Numbered from the stretch's first letter, positions 1 to 9,895 are shown. The stretch: DNA of 64,000 bases from Planctomycetota bacterium (GCA_029260765.1 JAJDCP010000105.1:1-64000); one strand, 5' to 3'. The notes: generated from the letters alone by a model not told the origin. A program made the numbers and translations.

Positions 1-45
1 CCCGCCCGTTCGCTCGGGAGGAGCGAAGCGTCCGAGTCTTCGAGG

Positions 46-63
46 TGTAAACCCCTCCCCTAC
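46..63. repeat. Dispersed GTAAACCCCTCCCCTAC repeat, copy 1
   Basis: The 17-mer GTAAACCCCTCCCCTAC at 47-63 recurs exactly at 50318-50334. It recurs with one mismatch in inverted orientation at 13569-13585 and 50274-50290. Here it lies in the gene-free stretch before the first CDS and only half of the hairpin seen near 50.3 kb is recognisable. Function unknown; it behaves like a dispersed intergenic repeat. Confidence 0.55.
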
Positions 64-225
64 TAAGGAATAGTACCTAGACGTTGGACGCGCGCACAGA
101 AAACATGTGATTTCTGGCGACACGTACCGTCTAACTCGCGCGGTGGGAGCGTGCTGCTTGCCTGGGGTACGCGCGACCGATGCAGTCCGCTATGCTGGAG
201 GTATGCCTTTGTCCGGAGAAGCGCG

Positions 226-564
226 ATGTCCCGCAACGAACAGGCCCCTGGCGCGCTAGTCGCCGTGTGCCAGGCTCTGGAGCAGGAATTCAAGGCCAAG
301 AACGCGGAGGCACGCAAGAGCGCCGACCGGGTGAAGATGGCCGAGATGTACATGTACCGCAAACATCGCGAAATGAAGAACGCGCGCCCGATGCTCTTCG
401 GCATCGGTGCCGACGGCTTCGAGGTGGCCAAGCGACGTTTCGAGGATGCAGATGCCTCCTATCACGAGGCGCAGGCCGGGCATGCCCAGCTCATGGCCGA
501 GCTCGACAGTCTCGGCGAGCAGTTGATGGCGTTGCGCGTTCAGCTGGCACGCTCGGGAGGCTGA
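226..564 (+). CDS. Hypothetical small coiled-coil-like protein (112 aa)
   Basis: I do not recognise a family. The product is a soluble, charged, mostly helical protein without signal peptide or membrane segment. Ala/Glu/Lys/Arg-rich stretches (about residues 10-50 and 75-105) look like a helical hairpin or coiled coil. The ATG at 226 was chosen because a GGAG lies 7-8 bases upstream; the frame stays open further upstream to 151, but that extension is Cys/Arg-rich and unlike a real N-terminus. It stands alone, followed by a degenerate TPR remnant. Confidence 0.6.
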   Translation: MSRNEQAPGALVAVCQALEQEFKAKNAEARKSADRVKMAEMYMYRKHREMKNARPMLFGIGADGFEVAKRRFEDADASYHEAQAGHAQLMAELDSLGEQLMALRVQLARSGG

Positions 565-580
565 GAACACGGTGGTCTAG

Positions 581-874
581 AGACCTGGCCCGACACCTCC
601 GAGGCGCGGCGCTTGCGAGCAGGCGGGGGCCCTCTACCGCCCGGCGTTGGAGGTCAAGCAGCGCGTCCTCGGCACGGAGCATCCGGTGGTCGCCCTCAAG
701 CTTGGAAACCGCGCCCTCTGCCTGACGCAGCGCGGCCGGATGGAGGAGGCGCAAGCGCTGCACACACGTGCCCGCGGCCTGGTCTCCGGACTCGACGCCC
801 AGCACCCCCTGGGGCGCATGTTCGGTGAACAGGCGGCTGCCCTGCAGGACCAGGGTCTGCCGCTCCATCCATGA
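581..874 (+). pseudogene. Remnant of a kinesin-light-chain-type TPR protein
   Basis: Between an in-frame TAG at 578 and the TGA at 874 lies a peptide with the spacing of kinesin-light-chain-like TPR units: an ALYRPALEVKQRVLGTEHP segment, then a second helix ending in ALHTRARGL. There is no credible start codon or ribosome site, only about one and a half repeats remain, and the tail after about 790 is not TPR-like. Such repeats commonly sit at the C-terminus of bacterial Ser/Thr kinases, so this may be the decayed 3' end of one. Confidence 0.45.
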
Positions 875-1064
875 ATTGAACCCGACGAAGCACTCACTGG
901 AATCATGCATTCCGTCCGTCACGACCGAATCCGCGTATTGCGGTGCCAGTCTTGCGGTGGAACCGGCGGCTTCTGCACCATCTCGCGACGCGCCAACGCG
1001 GGCTTCTCGCGCTGCGTCATTTTTCTTGTTGCATCTAGTGTCGCGCATGCGTCGCAGCTATCAT

Positions 1065-1076
1065 TGCAATATTGCA
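1065..1076. promoter_or_regulatory. Perfect 12-bp palindrome upstream of the subtilase
   Basis: TGCAATATTGCA is a perfect palindrome in a locally AT-rich patch (about 1017-1095) of an otherwise GC-rich intergenic region, 121 bases before the subtilase start. A site like this could bind a dimeric regulator; no matching -10/-35 pair could be fixed with confidence. Confidence 0.25.
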
Positions 1077-1196
1077 TCGACCAATTTGTGAAACCACGGG
1101 AACCAACACTGTCCCGCCGGCACCAAGCCTCCGCCTTTGATGGAAGGCAGATCTTGCGTCCCGGCTGTCTGGTGTCGAGTGCTGCGAGCCGCATCC

Positions 1197-4100
1197 ATGC
1201 AGAATAGATCACGAGTCTCCACGCTTCTTCTTTGGACTCTGGCGGTTGGCGGGGTCTTCCTCGCGCCAGCCTTGGGTCAGGACGCCCACGAGCGCCGTGC
1301 GCACGAGCTCATGCGGGGCAAACACAGACCCGATCGGCTTCTCGTCCGCTACGCCCGCCATGCTGGCGGCGTCGACAAAGAAGCTGTGCGCCTGCTGATG
1401 CGGGCGGACATCGTCAGCGAGCTGAAGTTCGGGGCCCATGATGACAACGAAGTCATCTATTGCTACAAGCTGCGCAACGGTCTCGATGCGGACATCCTCA
1501 AGAAGGTTTTGCAGGATCCCTCGGTCCAATATGCCGAGCCCGACTACATCGTCCACGCCTATGGGACTCCCAACGATCCCGACTTTTCACTCACCTGGGG
1601 TCTGCACAACACAGGGCAGACCGGGGGAGACGCGGACGCGGACATCGACGCCGTCGAGGCTTGGGACATCACGACGGGCAGTGACCAGGTGATCGTCGCG
1701 ATCATCGATTCGGGGATCGACCTGAGCCATCCAGACCTCGCCGGCAACCTGTGGGTCAATCCGGAAGAAGCCGGCGGCCAGGCGGGTGTCGACGACGACG
1801 GCAACGGTTTTGTCGACGATCTGCACGGCGCCGACTGGGTGCGGGCTGACGGAGTCCCGAACGGCGAGGATCCCCATGGCTCACACGTGGCGGGCATCAT
1901 CGGCGCGGTCGGGAATGACGGCGTCGGGATCGCCGGCGTCAGCCACAACGTCTCGATCATGTCCCTGAAATTCCTCGACCAGAACGGCGAGGGATATACG
2001 TCCGATGCCGTCGAGGCGATGATCTATGCCAAGGAAAAGGGCGCGCACATCGCGAACCACAGCTACGGCGGCGGGGCGTTCTCGCAGGCTCTCCACGAAG
2101 CGATGGCCGCGTTCCCCGGGATGAACTTCTGTGCCGCGGGCAACGAGGCGGCCAACAATGACGTCATCCCGAGTTTTCCAGCCAACTCAGAGCTGCCGAA
2201 CAACATCTCCGTTGCCGGTTCGGACCACCGCGACGGAAAGTATGTCTGGTCCAACTATGGCATGAACGTGCATCTCGCCGCTCCGGGCGTCGATATCTAT
2301 TCCTGCGTGACCAACGGCGGCTATGAGACCTGGAACGGCACCTCGATGGCGACACCGCACGTCGCCGGTGCTGCTGCGCTGATCCTGGCGCGCTACCCAT
2401 CCGCGACGAACGACGAGATCCGGGCCCGACTCTTGTTCAACGTCGACGCCGTCCCTGCCTTCGCCGGCTGGATCCAGACCGGTGGCCGGCTGAATGTCGC
2501 CCAAGCCCTCGTCGACGACACGATCGTACCCGCCGCCGTGCTCGATCTGGCCGGAGCCGTCGGCAACCCCGGCAACAGCCGCATCGATCTGAGCTGGACG
2601 GCGACCGGGGATGACTACAACAGCGGGACGGCGAGCGCCTATGACCTGCGCTCTTCGACCTCGCCCATCAACGACGGAAACTTCGATGCCGCGAAGCGGG
2701 CCACGGACACCCCGACGCCGGGTTCCCTGGGGACGGCAGAGAGCTATACCCTGACGGGCCTGCTTCCGAACACGACCTACTACGTGGCCCTCCGGGTCGT
2801 CGACAACGTCGGCGGCCGTTCAGCGATCTCCAACCTCGTCGTCGTCACGACCGCTGATGCGGCGATCCTCTTTGAGGACGACTTCGAGGGCAACAACCTC
2901 AACAAGTGGGCGTCAGCCCAGAGCCCCTGGGGCATCACCGGCGATGGCTATCAGGGGAGCCTGGGCGCGACAGACAGCCCGTCGGGCGAGTACGGGATCA
3001 ACACCGAGGCCTCCCTGACGACTCCTGTCCTCGACTTGAGCGGCATTTCCGGTGCATTCCTCGTCTTCTGCCATAAGTGGGCCTTCGAGGATGGCTGGGA
3101 CTGGGGCCATGTCGAGGTCTCGGTCAATGGTGGCTCGAGCTGGACGACGCTGCGCTCGTTCACAGGGACTGTCACAGACTTCCGCGAGGCGGCCATCGAC
3201 TTGAGCATCTACGACGGAAACGCATCGGTCGTCGTGCGCTGGCGCGTCTCGACGGACTACGCGATCAACGACGACGGCTGGACGATCGACAAGGTTCTGA
3301 TCTTTGGTTCCGGTCAGGTGCCTCCGCCGCCGCCCCCGACGACTGTGATCGCCTCCGAAGACTTCGAATCTGGCGGCTGGAACGGCGGCACGGGCTGGGC
3401 CGACGGCTGGTACGGATCGGGGGACGCCAATCTCCGCTCCGACCGGTCGCCCCACTCGGGCAGCTGGCATATCCGCCTGCGCAAGACGGGCTTCCTGGAG
3501 CGCAAGGTCGACCTGTCGGGAGAGACGAACGTCAAGCTGAAGGTCTGGTGCAAGATCCGATCCTTCGAAGCTGGCGATCAGGCCGACATCGTGGTCACGC
3601 CCGACGGGGGCGCGAACTACTATGTCATCCACACCTTCACCGCCGCCGACAGCGACAATAGTTACCACCCCTACGAGCTGGATCTGAGCGGCTTTGCGAT
3701 GACGGCCGACTTCTGGATCGGATTCGAAGCGCGGGCGGGGAAGGGCGACGAATTGTACGTCGACGACATCGAGGTCGTCAGCGAAGGCCCACCCGCGGTC
3801 GATGAAGCCCCGATCATCACCAGCACCCCCGGCGCCGGGGCGACGGTCGGGAACTTGTACAGCTACACAGTCACCGCGACCGGGAGTCCGACTCCTACCT
3901 TCAGCGCGAACGTTGTACCCGCTTGGCTCAGCTTCGACGCAGGGAGCGGCGAGCTCTCTGGGACCCCCGCGGCCGGCGACATCGGGGCCCACAACGTCGA
4001 GGTCACTGCGACCAACGGCGTCTCCCCCGACGCGACCCAGTCCTTCATCGTCAACGTCGACATGGCCCCGGCCATCACCAGTACTCCGGTGACGGCCGTC

Positions 4101-5381
4101 GCTGTCGGCAACTCCTACAGCTACACGCTGACGGCAGACGGCAGCCCGGCCCCGAGCCTCAGCGCCACCACGCTGCCTGCCTGGCTGAGCTTCAACGCCT
4201 CGACCGGCGAGCTCTCGGGCATTCCCACGGCCGACGACGCCGGCGACCACAACGTCCAGCTCACCGCAAGCAACGGCGTCTCCCCCAGCGCGACCCAGTC
4301 CTTCAGCGTGTCGGTCAACCTGGCCCCGGCCATCACCAGCTCGGCGCTGAACAGCGCCCAGGTCGGCAGCGGATACAGCTATGTGGTGACGGCGACCGGG
4401 CACCCGGTCCCGACGTTGAGCGCGACCACTCTGCCTGGCTGGCTCTCTTTCCAGCCTTCGAGCGGTGTCCTCTCTGGCACCCCAGGAGCCGGGGACGTCG
4501 GCGACCACAGCGTCGTGATCACGGCGAGCAATGGGATCTCCCCCGACGCGACCCAGTCCTTCAGCATCAGCGTCGTCATGGCCCCGGCCATCACGAGCAC
4601 GCCGCTGACCGGCGTGGCCGTCGGCGACTTGCACAGCTATACGGTCACCGCCACCGGTAGCCCGACCCCGACGCTCGCCGCGACCATCCTGCCCAGCTGG
4701 CTGAATTTCAATGCCTCGACCGGCCTGCTCTCCGGAGCTCCGACCGCCAGCGAGGTCGGCGACCACAGCGTCGTGATCACGGCGAGCAATGGGATCTCCC
4801 CCGACGCGAGCCAGTCCTTCAGCATCAGCGTCGAAGTCGTGAGCCCGCCGACGATCACCAGCACGCCGCTGACCGCCGCGATCGCGGGCAGCGCCTATAG
4901 CTACACGGTCACGGCAGACGGCAGCCCGGCCCCGAGCCTCAGCGCCACCACGCTGCCTGGCTGGCTGAGCTTCAATACCTCGACCGGCGAGCTCTCGGGC
5001 ACTCCCACGGCCGGCGACGTCGGCGACCACGCCGTCGAAATCGTGGCCGTGAACGGCGTCCAGCCCGACGCGAGCCAGTCCTTCTCGATTACCGTCGACC
5101 CGGCCGCGGGCGGCACCGACACGCTGACCATCACCAAAGCGCGCTACAACAGGAGAAAGGACCATCTCACGGTCGAAGCGAACAGCAGCGATCAGCCAGG
5201 CGCCGTCCTCGAGCTCTTCTATTCTCTCGACAACGGGGCGAGCTGGGTCGGTCCGGCCACCATGCCCTGGAACTCCGGGAAGGGCAGGTACAAGCTCAGG
5301 TTGACGGGCCTCCCGATCAAGCCTGACCTGGTTCGGGTGGAGTCCAGCGGGGGAGCCATCGAGGAACGCATTGTCAACTAG
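1197..5381 (+). CDS. Secreted subtilisin-like serine protease with FnIII, jelly-roll-like and five Ig-like repeats
   Basis: An S8 peptidase exported through Sec. With the ATG at 1197 the protein has 1394 residues and a signal peptide ending near Ala-Leu-Gly (residue 27). A propeptide-like region precedes the catalytic domain (about 130-450), where the triad is visible: D171 in IIDSGIDLSHPD, H227 in HGSHVAG and S383 in GTSMATPHVAG, with the oxyanion N316 in AAGNE. An FnIII-like domain follows (about 465-575), then two lectin-like or MAM-like beta domains, each opening with an EDFE-type motif, a Pro-rich linker, and five tandem putative-Ig (He_PIG-like) modules from 3807 to about 5102. The last 90 residues form a separate beta-rich domain. 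An earlier in-frame start at 1137 would bury the signal peptide. Likely role: extracellular protein degradation; substrate unknown. Confidence 0.93.
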   Translation: MQNRSRVSTLLLWTLAVGGVFLAPALGQDAHERRAHELMRGKHRPDRLLVRYARHAGGVDKEAVRLLMRADIVSELKFGAHDDNEVIYCYKLRNGLDADILKKVLQDPSVQYAEPDYIVHAYGTPNDPDFSLTWGLHNTGQTGGDADADIDAVEAWDITTGSDQVIVAIIDSGIDLSHPDLAGNLWVNPEEAGGQAGVDDDGNGFVDDLHGADWVRADGVPNGEDPHGSHVAGIIGAVGNDGVGIAGVSHNVSIMSLKFLDQNGEGYTSDAVEAMIYAKEKGAHIANHSYGGGAFSQALHEAMAAFPGMNFCAAGNEAANNDVIPSFPANSELPNNISVAGSDHRDGKYVWSNYGMNVHLAAPGVDIYSCVTNGGYETWNGTSMATPHVAGAAALILARYPSATNDEIRARLLFNVDAVPAFAGWIQTGGRLNVAQALVDDTIVPAAVLDLAGAVGNPGNSRIDLSWTATGDDYNSGTASAYDLRSSTSPINDGNFDAAKRATDTPTPGSLGTAESYTLTGLLPNTTYYVALRVVDNVGGRSAISNLVVVTTADAAILFEDDFEGNNLNKWASAQSPWGITGDGYQGSLGATDSPSGEYGINTEASLTTPVLDLSGISGAFLVFCHKWAFEDGWDWGHVEVSVNGGSSWTTLRSFTGTVTDFREAAIDLSIYDGNASVVVRWRVSTDYAINDDGWTIDKVLIFGSGQVPPPPPPTTVIASEDFESGGWNGGTGWADGWYGSGDANLRSDRSPHSGSWHIRLRKTGFLERKVDLSGETNVKLKVWCKIRSFEAGDQADIVVTPDGGANYYVIHTFTAADSDNSYHPYELDLSGFAMTADFWIGFEARAGKGDELYVDDIEVVSEGPPAVDEAPIITSTPGAGATVGNLYSYTVTATGSPTPTFSANVVPAWLSFDAGSGELSGTPAAGDIGAHNVEVTATNGVSPDATQSFIVNVDMAPAITSTPVTAVAVGNSYSYTLTADGSPAPSLSATTLPAWLSFNASTGELSGIPTADDAGDHNVQLTASNGVSPSATQSFSVSVNLAPAITSSALNSAQVGSGYSYVVTATGHPVPTLSATTLPGWLSFQPSSGVLSGTPGAGDVGDHSVVITASNGISPDATQSFSISVVMAPAITSTPLTGVAVGDLHSYTVTATGSPTPTLAATILPSWLNFNASTGLLSGAPTASEVGDHSVVITASNGISPDASQSFSISVEVVSPPTITSTPLTAAIAGSAYSYTVTADGSPAPSLSATTLPGWLSFNTSTGELSGTPTAGDVGDHAVEIVAVNGVQPDASQSFSITVDPAAGGTDTLTITKARYNRRKDHLTVEANSSDQPGAVLELFYSLDNGASWVGPATMPWNSGKGRYKLRLTGLPIKPDLVRVESSGGAIEERIVN
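3807..5102 (+). repeat. Five tandem Ig-like coding repeats of 86-88 codons
   Basis: Units start at 3807, 4065, 4323, 4581 and 4845, so the period is 258 bases, with a 6-base insertion at the end of unit 4. Each begins APAITS or PPTITS and contains LPxWLSF, ELSGTP and GDHxVxxTASNG motifs. Parts are nearly identical as DNA: around 4500-4556 versus 4758-4806, and around 4136-4196 versus 4916-4976. This points to recent duplication or gene conversion. Confidence 0.85.
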
Positions 5382-5401
5382 TGCCTCCTTGCACAATGGC
5401 T

Positions 5402-5433
5402 GGTAGCGCGGCACTGCAGCATCGGCGCTGCGC
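5402..5433. repeat. Imperfect 32-mer repeat, copy A
   Basis: The 32 bases from 5402 match 11348-11379 in the same orientation with four mismatches. Both copies contain a GCAGC...GCTGC inverted pair that could form a small hairpin. It lies in the 222-base gap between the subtilase and the TerB-like gene, in which no gene was recognised. Confidence 0.4.
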
Positions 5434-5603
5434 GGCGTCCCTATCCCCGAGAGCAACGTCTATCTGGCCCTCGAGACCGACGAGCTCGAAACGGAGCTGG
5501 CTGCTCTCAGAGATTGGGGGAGCCTCGGTGATCAAAGACTTCACAACGGGCCAAAGAACCCGCTCGAGTGTGATAGACTCGCCCCCCTTGAAAGGAGACC
5601 GCG

Positions 5604-6038
5604 ATGCTTCACCTCCCCCAGCTCAGACTGCTGGCAGCCGCAGCACTGGCCGACGGAGTTCTCCATGAGCAGGAACGCGAACGCCTCTACGCACTGGCGC
5701 GCCTGCTCGACATCCCCAAAGAGACAGTCCGCGAGGAACTGACGAAGATGGTGGGCCGGCAGGCCGTATTGTGCCCGCCGAGCGAGAAGCAAGAGCGCCA
5801 GGCCTTCTTTGGCCACGTGGTCTTGATGGTGCTTGCCGACGGAGTCGTGCACGACAAGGAGCGGGAGTTCCTCTACCGCATCGGCCCGACCTTCGGTTTC
5901 GACGCATCAGCCGTCGACCAGAAGCTCGCCGAGCTCAAGGCTGCGCCGCCACCCGAGTTGCCCGCCGAAGAGGCTGAGGATCAAGGGCTCTTGCGCAGAC
6001 TGCTGCTCCTGGTGCGCGGCGGTTCAGAGAGCGCGTGA
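5604..6038 (+). CDS. TerB-like (tellurite resistance B family) protein
   Basis: A 144-residue helical protein with the TerB/DjlA-type pattern of two homologous halves. The motif LADGVLHEQERERLYALA in the first half is echoed by LADGVVHDKEREFLYRI in the second. These acidic D-G...E-R segments are the metal-binding signature of TerB-like domains. There is no signal peptide. A GAAAGGAGA ribosome site sits 5-6 bases before the ATG. TerB-like proteins are cytoplasmic or membrane-associated stress proteins of unclear biochemistry; tellurite resistance itself should not be inferred. Confidence 0.8.
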   Translation: MLHLPQLRLLAAAALADGVLHEQERERLYALARLLDIPKETVREELTKMVGRQAVLCPPSEKQERQAFFGHVVLMVLADGVVHDKEREFLYRIGPTFGFDASAVDQKLAELKAAPPPELPAEEAEDQGLLRRLLLLVRGGSESA

Positions 6039-6562
6039 CGCGTCGAATCTCGGCCGCCGCCAGCTACTCTGAGACCTCTCTTTCGGGGCCCTCCAGCGGC
6101 CGACATCAAGGGAAGAGGCCCTGATTTCTGACAGCCCACCCGCGGGGCGCTGTTCAGGACACGCAAGACCGGCGTATTCTGCTGCCGGGCCACTTCGTTC
6201 TGGCCCAGGAACAGCCGGATCAGGCCGTCGCCCAGCGAGTGTTTCTCGCGGCTGAGCTTCCAGGTCCCACAGATGACGTAGACGGTGTTTTCGCTGCGTT
6301 CGACGTTGTCCCAGAAGCCGATCACCGGGTCGCCAGGGACGATGCAGGCGACGTCATGCTCTGAAGCTGCCATCGCTCTCTGGATCGGGCTGATAGAGCG
6401 ATTCTTGTGCCCGTCGGCGAGGACGTCCTTGTCAGGCGTGGGGCCCCCCTCCTGTTGTGGTTCCGAACGTATGCAGACATCGATGGGAGCCGTGCAGGGG
6501 CACCGCGGAGTAGAGCGACAGCAGCGGGACAGGGTGCTGCTTCCGCCGACGCCACCGATCGG
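6039..6562 (-). other. Intergenic region with a doubtful coding remnant
   Basis: This 524-base gap holds no gene I can defend. On the minus strand a frame from 6373 downward starts MAASEHDVACIV and later reads VYVICGTWKLS. That combination faintly resembles the HDT...SSGTW region of FGGY sugar kinases, but the rest does not follow the family and the frame then runs into the TerB gene. It is best read as a possible decayed fragment. No clear terminator was found. Confidence 0.2.
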
Positions 6563-9500
6563 TTACGGCTGAAAATTCGGACAAGCCGTCGTGCAGTCGT
6601 GCAGGTCGCACTGGTGGTCGTCGCAGGCGTGGGTGTCCGCTTGGCTGTGCGGGACAAAGACATAGGTGCAGAAGGGCTGCGCGTTGCCCTCGCTGTCGAG
6701 GACACTGCCCTCGAGCTGGTAGGTGCGTCCGTCGCCGTTGCCGGCGCGCTCAGCCCTCAGGTCAACGGTCACCTGCCAGCAGCCAGTCGCGGGATCGAAA
6801 CTGAACGAACCACTGATGTCGACGGGCGCGCTGAAGCCGTCGGCCCCATGGACGTCACCGGTCGTCTTTCCGTCGCCGCCGCCCTGCGCGTCGTCCGGCT
6901 CATCGCTCGACAGTGTCGCGTTGATGGCAAGCACAGCGGTCGGGCTGCAGGCGTCCGAGGCCAGCAGCGCGAACTCGACTTCGACGAATTTGTGATGGGC
7001 GGGCCAGAGCGAGTGGGGCGTCGCGGTCAGGCTGTCGATGGTGGGCGGAGTGGTGTCGACCACTGTGACGAGCGTCACAGCCGTCGCCTCATTGCCAGCG
7101 GCGTCGACCGCCGCGAAGGTGACCAGGGTCGCCCCAAGAGGAAAGTGGCTGGGCGCGTTGCTCGTCACCGGCACCGGCCCGTCACAGTCGTCAACCGCGG
7201 TCGGCGCGGGCAGGGTCACGCTCGTGCCCGAGGCATCGGCGCACTCGACGACAACCGGGTCCGGGACACCGATCAAAGAAGGCGCCGTCAGGTCGACGAT
7301 CTCGATCACCACCTCGTCCTCGGCCGTCTCCAGACCATCGCTGACGACCAGGCTGACAGTGTGGGACCCCAGCTGCAACTCCACTGAAGGCGCCACGCCG
7401 GTAGCGGTTCCAAAGTCCCCGCTCCAGGCATAGCTCAGCGCATCGCTGTCCGGATCGCTCGAACCGGAGCCGTCGAGGGTTACGAGCGCGGCGCAACCTT
7501 GTTCGACCGGCACCTCGAGCTGATCGGGGCCGGCATCAGCGACGGGGGGGCTGTTGCTCGGGCATAAAACCAAGCCCAGAGTCAGCCTGGGATCTGCTGC
7601 GGAGGGCAAAGCTGTGGCCGACAGACCGGCCGCGCCCACGCTGAAACTGGCTTGCGCTACGGGGTTGCTGAAGGCGACCAGATAGGTGCCGGACGGAAGC
7701 ACGAGCTGACTTGCGCTGGAGATCGGTTGGCTCGGACCGATGTGGACGACCTCCCCGCTGGCGGGCGCGACATCGACCTGGTTGGCAAGACACGGATCCA
7801 CGTCGATATCGACGCTCAGTACCCCGGTGGGGCTGGCGACCAGCGTACCGGTCGTGGAGACCAGCAGGTCTGCTCCCACGTCGATCGTGCCATAGGACTG
7901 CCCCTTGAAGAGACCAAGACTGAACGAGCCTTCGGGCAGCGCGAAGCTGACATCTCCCGAGAAGCTCTGGAAACCTGGAACCAGCCAGAGCAGCATCGGG
8001 CCCACCGTTCCGCCCTTGACCGTCACTCCCGCCAGAGCCCCCAGATCGAAGTCGACATCCGAGGCGCCCGGGGCTGTGGCAGTCGCCACGAGGGGAGCGG
8101 TGGCAGTGACGGACAAGTCGCTACCGACAGCAAACGTCCCATAGCTGAGACCGCTGGCAACAAACTGCACGCTGTATCCGCCCTCGGGCAGGAAGAAGCT
8201 GCGATCGCCCAGAATGCCCGTCGAAGCGGGCACCAGTTGCAGAACCAACGGGCCGACCGTGGCGGCCTTGAGCGTGACCTCGGCGAGCTGCATGGTGTCG
8301 AAGTCTATCTCGAAGGCCAGGGGGCCGGTCTGGGTCACGACCAGGGAGCCAGACGCCGTGACGGACAGGCCGGGCGCGACGCTGATGGCACCAAATGAGC
8401 TTCCGGCGCCGGCGAGGTTGACGTCGAAGGTGCCGGCAGGCAGCAGGAATGTGGTGTCGTCGAGAAAGCCGGTCGAGGCGGCGGGCTCAAGCTGCAGGAA
8501 CAGCGCCCCGACAGTGCCCGCATGGAAGGTGACTTCCGCCAACATGCTTGCATCGAAGTGGATGTCGGCGCTGGTGGGACCCGTAGCGATGGCCTGCAGT
8601 GCGCCCGAGGCGGTCACCGACAGATCATTGCCGACAGTCACACTGCCGTAGGTGCTGCCGCTAAGACCGACCCCTATGTCCCAGGTCCCCGGTCCCAGGT
8701 CAAGGGTCTGATCCCCCAGAAGGACCGGGCCGCCAGGATTCACCCTCAGGAACAGGCTTCCAGGCTCATTGCCCTTGATCGTGACCTGGGCATTGCAGGG
8801 CACAAGACCCAGGCTCACGCGCGTCGGACCCGACGCGGGCAAGGCGGTATCCGAGAGGCCGGCCGGGCCGACAGAGAACGTCGCGCTGGCCGCCGGGTTG
8901 GTAAAATTCACAACATACGTCCCGGCTGGCAGGAAGAGCAGCTGCTCTGCTGCGATCGCCGTGCTGCCAATCAGGGAGAGCACTTCGCCGGCGGACGGGG
9001 TGAGGACGACCCGCTCGGTCAGACAGGGCTCGATGGAGATCGCTGTCGCCCCGGCTCCGGTAGAGGTGGCGCTCAGGGCTCCTCCAGCCGCGGTCACCTC
9101 GGTGCCGGTCACGGTGAAGCTTCCATAGACGTTGACGGTTCGGCTGACCGCAACGGAGAAACTGCCCGAAGGCAGGAAGAAGCTTCCATCGCCGAGGATG
9201 CTACCCGAACCGGGACTGAGATCGAGGAACAGTGGTCCGACGGACCCGCCTTCAATCGTAACGTCGGCCAGCGTGGTGAGGTCGAAGCCGACGTCCGTCA
9301 TGCCGCCCGCTGCCGGGGTCAAGGTCAGGCTGCCGTCGGCCGACACGGACAGGTCCGATGCGACGGTCACAGTGCCATAGCTCAGGCTGCTTCGGCTGAT
9401 GACGAGTGGATAACTGCCGGCGGGGAGATAGAAAGTCCTGTCGTCGGGGAACCCGGTCGACCCTTCACCAAGCTGCAGGAACAAGTTACCAACAACTGCG

Positions 9501-9895
9501 CCCATGACGTTAACGCCGGCGAGGGCGGCCAGGTCGAAGCCGACCACCGCAGAGCTCGGACCACTCGGAGTCACGACAAGCGGGCCGGTCGGGGCCCCGA
9601 CGGAGAGGTCGGCAGCGACGGTGAAGGTGCCGTACACCGGGCCTCTGCTGATCGCGAGCGTATAGGTGCCCGGGGGAAGTTGCAGGGTGGTGTTGCCGAT
9701 GAATGCGCCGCCGACGGGACTGACGCTCAGCCACATCAAGCCGACGTCAGCTCCCTCGATCGTGACCGCCGCGGTTCCCTGGCCGACTGCAGGTAAGCAG
9801 AGACCTGCAATGCAGACGAGAACGGCGGGTACAAGGCCTCTTCGGCAGGAATGGCTGCTGGGCGAAGAGTGTTGTTCGGACAACTCTGCTTGCAT
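6563..9895 (-). CDS. Large secreted nine-repeat surface protein with PKD and HYR domains
   Basis: A 1110-residue exported protein. The ATG at 9895 has AGGAG 8 bases upstream and is followed by a signal peptide ending near AVGQG. About 800 residues consist of nine diverged beta-rich repeats of roughly 80-100 residues, recognised by VGPLFLxL, FLPxGxYxV and YGxxxVGxDLSV motifs. Then come a PKD-like domain (about 835-920, with PPVADAGPDQ), a HYR-like domain (about 920-1000) and a C-terminal domain containing SLWPPxHK-like and Cys/His-rich segments. The tail HACDDHQCDLHDCTTAC could bind metal or form disulfides. No anchor or sorting signal was seen. It is divergently transcribed from the LuxR-type regulator gene. 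Role inferred as cell-surface or matrix protein; the repeats do not match a family I can name. Confidence 0.8.
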   Translation of the reverse strand: MQAELSEQHSSPSSHSCRRGLVPAVLVCIAGLCLPAVGQGTAAVTIEGADVGLMWLSVSPVGGAFIGNTTLQLPPGTYTLAISRGPVYGTFTVAADLSVGAPTGPLVVTPSGPSSAVVGFDLAALAGVNVMGAVVGNLFLQLGEGSTGFPDDRTFYLPAGSYPLVISRSSLSYGTVTVASDLSVSADGSLTLTPAAGGMTDVGFDLTTLADVTIEGGSVGPLFLDLSPGSGSILGDGSFFLPSGSFSVAVSRTVNVYGSFTVTGTEVTAAGGALSATSTGAGATAISIEPCLTERVVLTPSAGEVLSLIGSTAIAAEQLLFLPAGTYVVNFTNPAASATFSVGPAGLSDTALPASGPTRVSLGLVPCNAQVTIKGNEPGSLFLRVNPGGPVLLGDQTLDLGPGTWDIGVGLSGSTYGSVTVGNDLSVTASGALQAIATGPTSADIHFDASMLAEVTFHAGTVGALFLQLEPAASTGFLDDTTFLLPAGTFDVNLAGAGSSFGAISVAPGLSVTASGSLVVTQTGPLAFEIDFDTMQLAEVTLKAATVGPLVLQLVPASTGILGDRSFFLPEGGYSVQFVASGLSYGTFAVGSDLSVTATAPLVATATAPGASDVDFDLGALAGVTVKGGTVGPMLLWLVPGFQSFSGDVSFALPEGSFSLGLFKGQSYGTIDVGADLLVSTTGTLVASPTGVLSVDIDVDPCLANQVDVAPASGEVVHIGPSQPISSASQLVLPSGTYLVAFSNPVAQASFSVGAAGLSATALPSAADPRLTLGLVLCPSNSPPVADAGPDQLEVPVEQGCAALVTLDGSGSSDPDSDALSYAWSGDFGTATGVAPSVELQLGSHTVSLVVSDGLETAEDEVVIEIVDLTAPSLIGVPDPVVVECADASGTSVTLPAPTAVDDCDGPVPVTSNAPSHFPLGATLVTFAAVDAAGNEATAVTLVTVVDTTPPTIDSLTATPHSLWPAHHKFVEVEFALLASDACSPTAVLAINATLSSDEPDDAQGGGDGKTTGDVHGADGFSAPVDISGSFSFDPATGCWQVTVDLRAERAGNGDGRTYQLEGSVLDSEGNAQPFCTYVFVPHSQADTHACDDHQCDLHDCTTACPNFQP

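Noticed and set aside
2913..5456. 847-codon open frame antisense to the subtilase
   Set aside because: It mirrors the repeat-rich coding strand, has no ribosome site or family motif, and follows from GC-rich codon usage.
6407..9796. Long plus-strand frames across the nine-repeat protein gene
   Set aside because: Shadow frames of the minus-strand gene, which has signal peptide, ribosome site and domains.
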